A DNA stretch of 64,000 nucleotides from Pantoea rodasii (GTDB lineage Bacteria > Pseudomonadota > Gammaproteobacteria > Enterobacterales > Enterobacteriaceae), in assembly GCF_002095465.1 (NCBI RefSeq), contig NZ_MLFP01000086.1:558001-622000 (forward strand). The letters run 5' to 3'. Shown in pieces: positions 60,152 through 64,000 of the stretch. A model generated the notes under the pieces. It saw only the letters and a list, made by a program, of their open reading frames with translations, made no database searches and was not told the origin of the DNA. Made by a program: the position numbers and the translations under genes. How positions within the stretch are numbered: the first letter of the stretch is position 1; every line of letters begins with the position of its first letter.

Positions 60152-60304
60152 AGCTATAGGGAAAACCGACCCACACCTGAGCTGTCGTTAAAAAATCTTT
60201 CGACCGGTTAAACGATGGTATGGGAATTTCTCCGCTAGCAGCGAAGCCACGATGTACTCCCAAATAATCACCAGGGTGCGTTTTTTTATCTTATGTGGCT
60301 AAGA

Positions 60305-61303
60305 CTAATCCTCATCACGCGCCTGAATGCCGTGCTTTTTCATCATGGCGCGCAATTGATGATAGGTAACGCGCAGCAGATCGGCGGCGCGGCGTTGGTT
60401 GTATTTCGCCTGCTGCAAACTGGCTTCGACGAAGTCGCGCTCCTGCTGGTTTTGCCACTGGCGCAGATCGAGCGGCAGGGCGGGTAAATCGCTGGGGGCC
60501 GATTCGGTGAGAGTGTCTGGAGGGGCGCTGCGTGGGGCGAACGGGTTAATGATGATGTTATCCAACTCTTCTTCCGCGCTGTGATGGCGATAGACCGAGC
60601 GTTCAACCACGTTTTTTAGTTCTCGCACGTTGCCTGGCCAGCTGTGATTCAACAGCGTGAGCTGTGCGCGTTCGCTAAAACCCGGAAACAGTGGCAGGCC
60701 GAGTTCGCGGCACATCTGGATCGCGAAATGTTCCGCCATCACCAGAATATCACTGCGACGTTCGCGCAGCGGGGGTAACTGCACCACGTCAAAGGCAAGA
60801 CGATCCAGCAGGTCGGCGCGGAATTTTCCTGCCGCGGCCAGCGCAGGCAGATCTTCATTGGTGGCGCAGACCAAACGGACATTCACCTGCAAAGATTGAT
60901 TGCCGCCAACACGCTCTAACTGGCCGTATTCAATCACGCGTAGCAACTTCTCCTGCACCAGCATCGGCGCCGTTGCTAATTCATCCAGGAACAATGTCCC
61001 GGCATCGGCGCGCTCGAAGCGCCCGAGATGGCGTTTCTGCGCCCCTGTAAAGGCGCCGGCTTCGTGGCCGAACAGTTCGGAATCCAGCAGGTTTTCATTC
61101 AGCGCCGCACAGTTAAGCGACACAAAAGGCCCTTGCCAGCGGTCCGAGAGATAGTGCAAACGGCTGGCAATCAGCTCTTTGCCCGTTCCTCGCTCGCCGA
61201 TCACCAGCACCGGTTTTTCCAGCGGTGCCAGACGGGAAACTTGCTCCAGCACCTCTAGAAAGTTATTCGATTCGCCTAACAGGTTATCGTTGCCATTTGC
61301 CAT
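60305..61303 (-). CDS. pspF: Phage shock protein operon activator PspF
   Basis: Sigma-54-dependent AAA+ activator held inactive by PspA and released on inner-membrane stress. The 332-residue protein has Walker A (GERGTGKEL), the sigma-54-contact loop GAFTGAQKR (about residues 88-96), Walker B (TLFLDELA) and a C-terminal Fis-type helix-turn-helix (NQRRAADLLRVTYHQLRAMMKKH). There is no N-terminal regulatory domain, as usual. I start at ATG 61303; a GTG at 61318 is possible. It diverges from pspA. Confidence 0.96.
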   Translation of the reverse strand: MANGNDNLLGESNNFLEVLEQVSRLAPLEKPVLVIGERGTGKELIASRLHYLSDRWQGPFVSLNCAALNENLLDSELFGHEAGAFTGAQKRHLGRFERADAGTLFLDELATAPMLVQEKLLRVIEYGQLERVGGNQSLQVNVRLVCATNEDLPALAAAGKFRADLLDRLAFDVVQLPPLRERRSDILVMAEHFAIQMCRELGLPLFPGFSERAQLTLLNHSWPGNVRELKNVVERSVYRHHSAEEELDNIIINPFAPRSAPPDTLTESAPSDLPALPLDLRQWQNQQERDFVEASLQQAKYNQRRAADLLRVTYHQLRAMMKKHGIQARDED

Positions 61304-61400
61304 GATGAATTTCGCCACTGGTTAATCAATTTCACTACCATAATCGAAGCTTCCGCAGATGTAAAATATGCAACTCTATTAAAAACAAGGAATTAAAAGT

Positions 61401-61416
61401 TGGCACGGCGTTTGTA
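61401..61416 (+). promoter_or_regulatory. Sigma-54 promoter of the psp operon
   Basis: TGGCACGGCGTTTGTA matches the sigma-54 consensus TGGCACG-N4-TTGCA with -24 GG and -12 G(T) elements. It lies 51 bases before the pspA ATG, and PspF is encoded divergently. Confidence 0.9.
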
Positions 61417-61466
61417 TTAAGAAATCCTGTACCGCACAACCACATGACAAATAGAGGAACATCATT

Positions 61467-62131
61467 ATGGGTATTTTTCTCGTTTCGCCGACATCGTGAA
61501 CGCTAACATCAATTCCCTGCTGGAGCGCGCCGAAGATCCGCAGAAACTGGTACGCCTGATGATTCAGGAAATGGAAGACACGCTGGTGGAAGTTCGTTCT
61601 ACTTCGGCACGCGCATTGGCAGAAAGAAAACAACTGCTGCGCCGAATCGAGCAGGCTGAAATTCAGCAAGCGGAATGGCAGGAAAAAGCCGAGCTGGCCA
61701 TCAGTAAAGAGAAAGAAGATCTCGCCCGCTCTGCGCTGATCGAAAAACAAAAACTGACCGATTTGATTGCCTCACTGCAGCAAGAGTCTACGCAGGTTGA
61801 AGAGACGCTGGAGCGCATGAAGGGTGAGATTGGTGAGTTGGAGAAGAAACTCAGCGAAACCCGCGCACGTCAGCAGGCTTTAACGCTGCGTCATCAGGCG
61901 GCCTCTTCTTCACGCGATGTGCGTCGTCAATTGGACAGCGGCAAGCTGGATGATGCCATGGCGCGCTTCGAATCTTTTGAACGCCGTATCGATCACATGG
62001 AAGCAGAAGCGGAAAGCCAACGTTTTGGTAAGCCTAAAGGCCTCGACCAGGAATTTGCCGAGCTGAAAGCGGACGACGAAATCAGCCAGCAGCTGGCCGC
62101 GCTGAAAGCCAAAATGAACCGCAGCGAGTGA
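61467..62131 (+). pseudogene. pspA: Phage shock protein A, frameshifted near the start
   Basis: ESCRT-III-like membrane-stress effector that also inhibits PspF. It begins MGIF at 61467, preceded by a GAGGAA ribosome site. The T5 run 61474-61478 is one base short, shifting the frame into a stop after ten codons. The corrected reading [25 protein letters not shown] joins the intact remainder, a long coiled coil (about residues 25-220). Corrected length is 221 residues, as expected. Confidence 0.93.
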
Positions 62132-62139
62132 CGGTAGCA

Positions 62140-62159
62140 GGGGCTCAACGCTGAGCCCC
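62140..62159 (+). repeat. Stable hairpin between pspA and pspB
   Basis: GGGGCTCA (62140-62147) and TGAGCCCC (62152-62159) form an eight-base stem with ACGC loop just after pspA. No T run follows; it may protect pspA mRNA or partly reduce distal expression. Confidence 0.65.
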
Positions 62160-62188
62160 GCGCCAACGTTAATGATTAAGGAGAGTCA

Positions 62189-62415
62189 ATGAGCGCACTT
62201 TTCTCGCCATACCCCTGACGATCTTCGTGCTATTTGTGGCACCGATCTGGTTATGGCTGCACTACAGCAACAAACGCAACGGCGGCGCGGAACTGTCGTC
62301 CAGCGAGATGCAGCGTCTGCAACAGCTGACGCAAGAGGCGCGCCGTATGCGTGAACGCGTTGAAGCATTGGAAGCGATTCTTGATGCTGAGCATCCGAAC
62401 TGGAGGCAACCATGA
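62189..62415 (+). pseudogene. pspB: Phage shock protein B, frameshifted near the start
   Basis: Small inner-membrane protein that, with PspC, senses stress and recruits PspA. The gene starts MSAL at 62189 with a GGAG site (AAGGAGAGTCA). The T4 run 62199-62202 is one T short; the corrected frame is MSALFLAIPLTIFVLFVAPIWLWL plus a cytoplasmic coiled part ending EAILDAEHPNW. Corrected length is 75 residues against 74 in E. coli. Stop overlaps the pspC start by four bases. Confidence 0.9.
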
Positions 62416-62759
62416 TGAATGGCCGCAAATTGTGGCGTATTCCACAGCAGGGCAAAGTGCGCGGCGTCTGCGCTGGCTTCGCCGAATATCTTGATATTCC
62501 CGTGCGTCTGCTGCGCGTCATCGTGGTGCTGTCGCTGTTCTTTGGGCTGTTTATGTTTACCGTAGTGGCCTATTTTATTCTCGGCTTTGTGCTGGATGAA
62601 AAACCGGCTGATGCACCCGACCAGCGCGCACCGACCGCGCGTGATCTGCTGGATGAACTGGAAACATCGTTGCGCGGCGATGAGCGTAATGTGCGTGACA
62701 TTGAACGTTATGTCACCTCGGAAACCTTCAGCGTGCGCAGTCGCTTCCGTCAAATCTGA
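62412..62759 (+). CDS. pspC: Phage shock protein C
   Basis: Membrane sensor partner of PspB. The 115-residue protein has the PspC signature GKVRGVCAGFAEYLDIPVRLLR (about residues 14-35), a helix through FFGLFMFTVVAYFILGFVL, and a C-terminal part with DLLDELETSLRGDERNVRDIERYVTS forming a leucine-repeat-like helix. The ATG overlaps the pspB TGA, indicating coupling. Confidence 0.95.
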   Translation: MMNGRKLWRIPQQGKVRGVCAGFAEYLDIPVRLLRVIVVLSLFFGLFMFTVVAYFILGFVLDEKPADAPDQRAPTARDLLDELETSLRGDERNVRDIERYVTSETFSVRSRFRQI

Positions 62760-62766
62760 TTTTCTC

Positions 62767-62791
62767 CCCGGACCCGGCAGCGGGTCCGCTT
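62767..62791 (+). repeat. Inverted repeat between pspC and pspD
   Basis: GGACCCG (62770-62776) and CGGGTCC (62780-62786) can pair with a GCA loop shortly after pspC. No T run follows. Confidence 0.55.
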
Positions 62792-62816
62792 CTCGGCTAA
62801 TTCTTAAGAGGTGGAC

Positions 62817-63065
62817 ATGCACAATCAGCGTTTTACTGCTCTGCGCCGTCGCGCAACGCCTGCGTTGAAGTCGGCGGGGAAATTCATCATCATCAGTGCA
62901 GTAACTTATGGGCCCGGCGGTTTAGCTGGCTGGGCAGTAAAATCGGTGGCGCGCCGTCCGCTGCGCCTGTTGCTGGCGGCCGCCCTCGAACCGCTGCTGA
63001 GCAAGGCGTTCAAACGTCTGTCAGCACGATTCGTCAGGGAGAACGATGAAAAGACTGCAAAATGA
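62817..63065 (+). CDS. pspD: Phage shock protein D
   Basis: Small membrane-associated protein at the end of the psp group; its role is unclear. The 82-residue product from ATG 62817 contains the family core YGPGGLAGWAVKSVARRPLRLLLAAALEPLLSKA (about residues 32-65). The E. coli protein has 73 residues. The AGAGG site suits this ATG; a GTG six bases earlier is possible. It overlaps ycjX by 20 bases. No pspE follows. Confidence 0.88.
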   Translation: MHNQRFTALRRRATPALKSAGKFIIISAVTYGPGGLAGWAVKSVARRPLRLLLAAALEPLLSKAFKRLSARFVRENDEKTAK

Positions 63066-64000
63066 ATTGTCGGCGTTGATGAATCGCGGGGTTGACCGCC
63101 ATCTGCGCCTTGCGGTAACCGGCCTGAGCCGTAGCGGGAAAACCGCTTTTATCACTTCGCTGGTTAACCAGCTTCTCAATGTGCACAGCGGCGCCCGATT
63201 GCCGCTGTTTTCCGTGGTGCGCGAAGAGCGATTGCTCGGTGTTAAACGCGTCCCGCAGCGTGAGTTGGGTACGCCGCGTTTCACCTACGATGAGGGGCTA
63301 GCGCAGCTTTACGGCACGCCTCCCGTCTGGCCGACGCCAACGCGTGGCGTCAGTGAAATGCGCCTTGCGCTGCGCTATCGTCCCGAGCAATCGCTGCTTC
63401 GCCATTTTAAAGACACCGCCACCCTGTATCTGGAAATTGTCGATTATCCGGGGGAGTGGCTGCTCGATTTACCGATGCTGGCGCAGGATTATCTCAGCTG
63501 GTCACGACAGATGATGGGCTTGCTGCAAGGAGATCGCCAGCAGTGGGCCGCGCGCTGGCAGAATCTGGCGCAGGATCTTGATCCCTTTGCGCCCGCGGAT
63601 GAAAATCGTCTGGCTGACGTGGCCGCCGCCTGGACAGATTACTTGCATCAGTGCAAAACCGAAGGACTGCATTTTATCCAGCCGGGGCGTTTTGTGTTGC
63701 CGGGTGATATGGCAGGCGCACCGGCGCTGCAATTTTTCCCGTGGCCGCAGGTGGATGAGATTCACGCGAATAAACTGCTGCAGGCCCCGGCGGGCAGTAA
63801 CTTTGCGGTGCTACAGCAACGCTTTAACTATTACTGTCAGCACGTAGTAAAAGGCTTCTATAAAAACTATTTTCTGCGTTTTGATCGCCAGATTGTGCTG
63901 GTGGACTGTCTACAACCGCTGAATAGCGGGCCGCAGGCGTTCAATGATATGCGTCTGGCGCTGACACAGTTGATGCAAAGCTTCCATTACGGCCAGCGCA
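63046..64000 (+). CDS. ycjX: YcjX, predicted P-loop GTPase-like protein (3' truncated by window edge)
   Basis: The open frame from ATG 63046 has no stop to the window edge (318 codons). It starts MKRLQNELSALMNRGVDRHL and contains a P-loop, LAVTGLSRSGKTAFI (about residues 24-38), VVREERLLGV, and EIVDYPGEWLLDLPML (about residues 136-151), which is characteristic of YcjX/DUF463. The protein is membrane-stress linked through co-transcription with psp in enterobacteria; function is not known. Family length of about 465 puts the rest outside. The start overlaps pspD by 20 bases. Confidence 0.93.
   Translation, partial: MKRLQNELSALMNRGVDRHLRLAVTGLSRSGKTAFITSLVNQLLNVHSGARLPLFSVVREERLLGVKRVPQRELGTPRFTYDEGLAQLYGTPPVWPTPTRGVSEMRLALRYRPEQSLLRHFKDTATLYLEIVDYPGEWLLDLPMLAQDYLSWSRQMMGLLQGDRQQWAARWQNLAQDLDPFAPADENRLADVAAAWTDYLHQCKTEGLHFIQPGRFVLPGDMAGAPALQFFPWPQVDEIHANKLLQAPAGSNFAVLQQRFNYYCQHVVKGFYKNYFLRFDRQIVLVDCLQPLNSGPQAFNDMRLALTQLMQSFHYGQR

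Noticed and set aside
59773-60211. Two overlapping plus-strand ORFs of 86 and 132 codons
   Set aside because: They lie across the RyhB homologue and the two repeats, have no ribosome site, and their sequence is explained by these non-coding features.

Overview
The window is a conserved chromosomal core stretch from an enterobacterium. Gene order follows the Escherichia coli opp - yci - trp - topA - cysB - acnA - rnb - fabI - sap - psp neighbourhood, and most proteins read as close homologues of E. coli products. Several traits point away from E. coli and towards Erwiniaceae, with a Pantoea-like organism my best guess (inference). trpG and trpD are separate genes. kch, yciEFG, yciQ and pspE are absent. 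A DSF-type quorum-sensing pair (rpfF/rpfR) is present. There is no rRNA, tRNA, prophage, IS element or CRISPR array.

Layout. 1-3722: end of the oligopeptide permease operon (oppB partial, C, D, F). 3776-11243: yciU, clsA, yciY, a small membrane protein, yciI, tonB, yciA-yciB-yciC, ompW, a BON lipoprotein and an unknown exported protein. 11289-18069: the complete trp operon with leader peptide, attenuator and operator. 18137-25075: rnm, yciO, a lipoprotein serine protease, rluB, btuR, yciK, sohB, yciN. 25446-37916: topA, cysB, three very small proteins (ymiA, yciX, ymiC), acnA, ribA, pgpB, lapA-lapB, pyrF-yciH, osmB. 38151-42510: an orphan ribulose-5-phosphate epimerase, a small Cys-rich ORF, rpfF facing rpfR, and a YbdD-family gene. 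42503-54205: a CstA-family transporter, rnb, ydeP, a PTS EIIBC gene, a LysR regulator, yciW, fabI. 54346-59614: sapABCDF. 59766-60151: a RyhB-type sRNA with a Fur box, then two copies of an 86-bp repeat. 60305-64000: pspF facing pspABCD-ycjX across a sigma-54 promoter.

Functional themes. Much of the window concerns the envelope and its stress responses: cardiolipin synthase, TonB, OmpW, LapAB control of LPS synthesis, OsmB, Sap transport and the phage-shock system. Iron and oxygen regulation show in the RyhB/Fur unit and an FNR site before ompW. The rpfF/rpfR pair predicts a fatty-acid signal that controls cyclic-di-GMP turnover.

Data quality. I count fourteen single-base indels that break conserved genes (oppF, trpCF twice, rnm twice, yciK, topA twice, acnA, rnb, the PTS gene, the LysR gene, pspA, pspB). 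Thirteen are losses of one base from a short homopolymer, almost always A/T, and one is a gain. Correcting each restores a full-length protein of family-typical size. I read them as sequencing or consensus errors, not real gene decay. These genes are listed as pseudogene only to describe the sequence as given.
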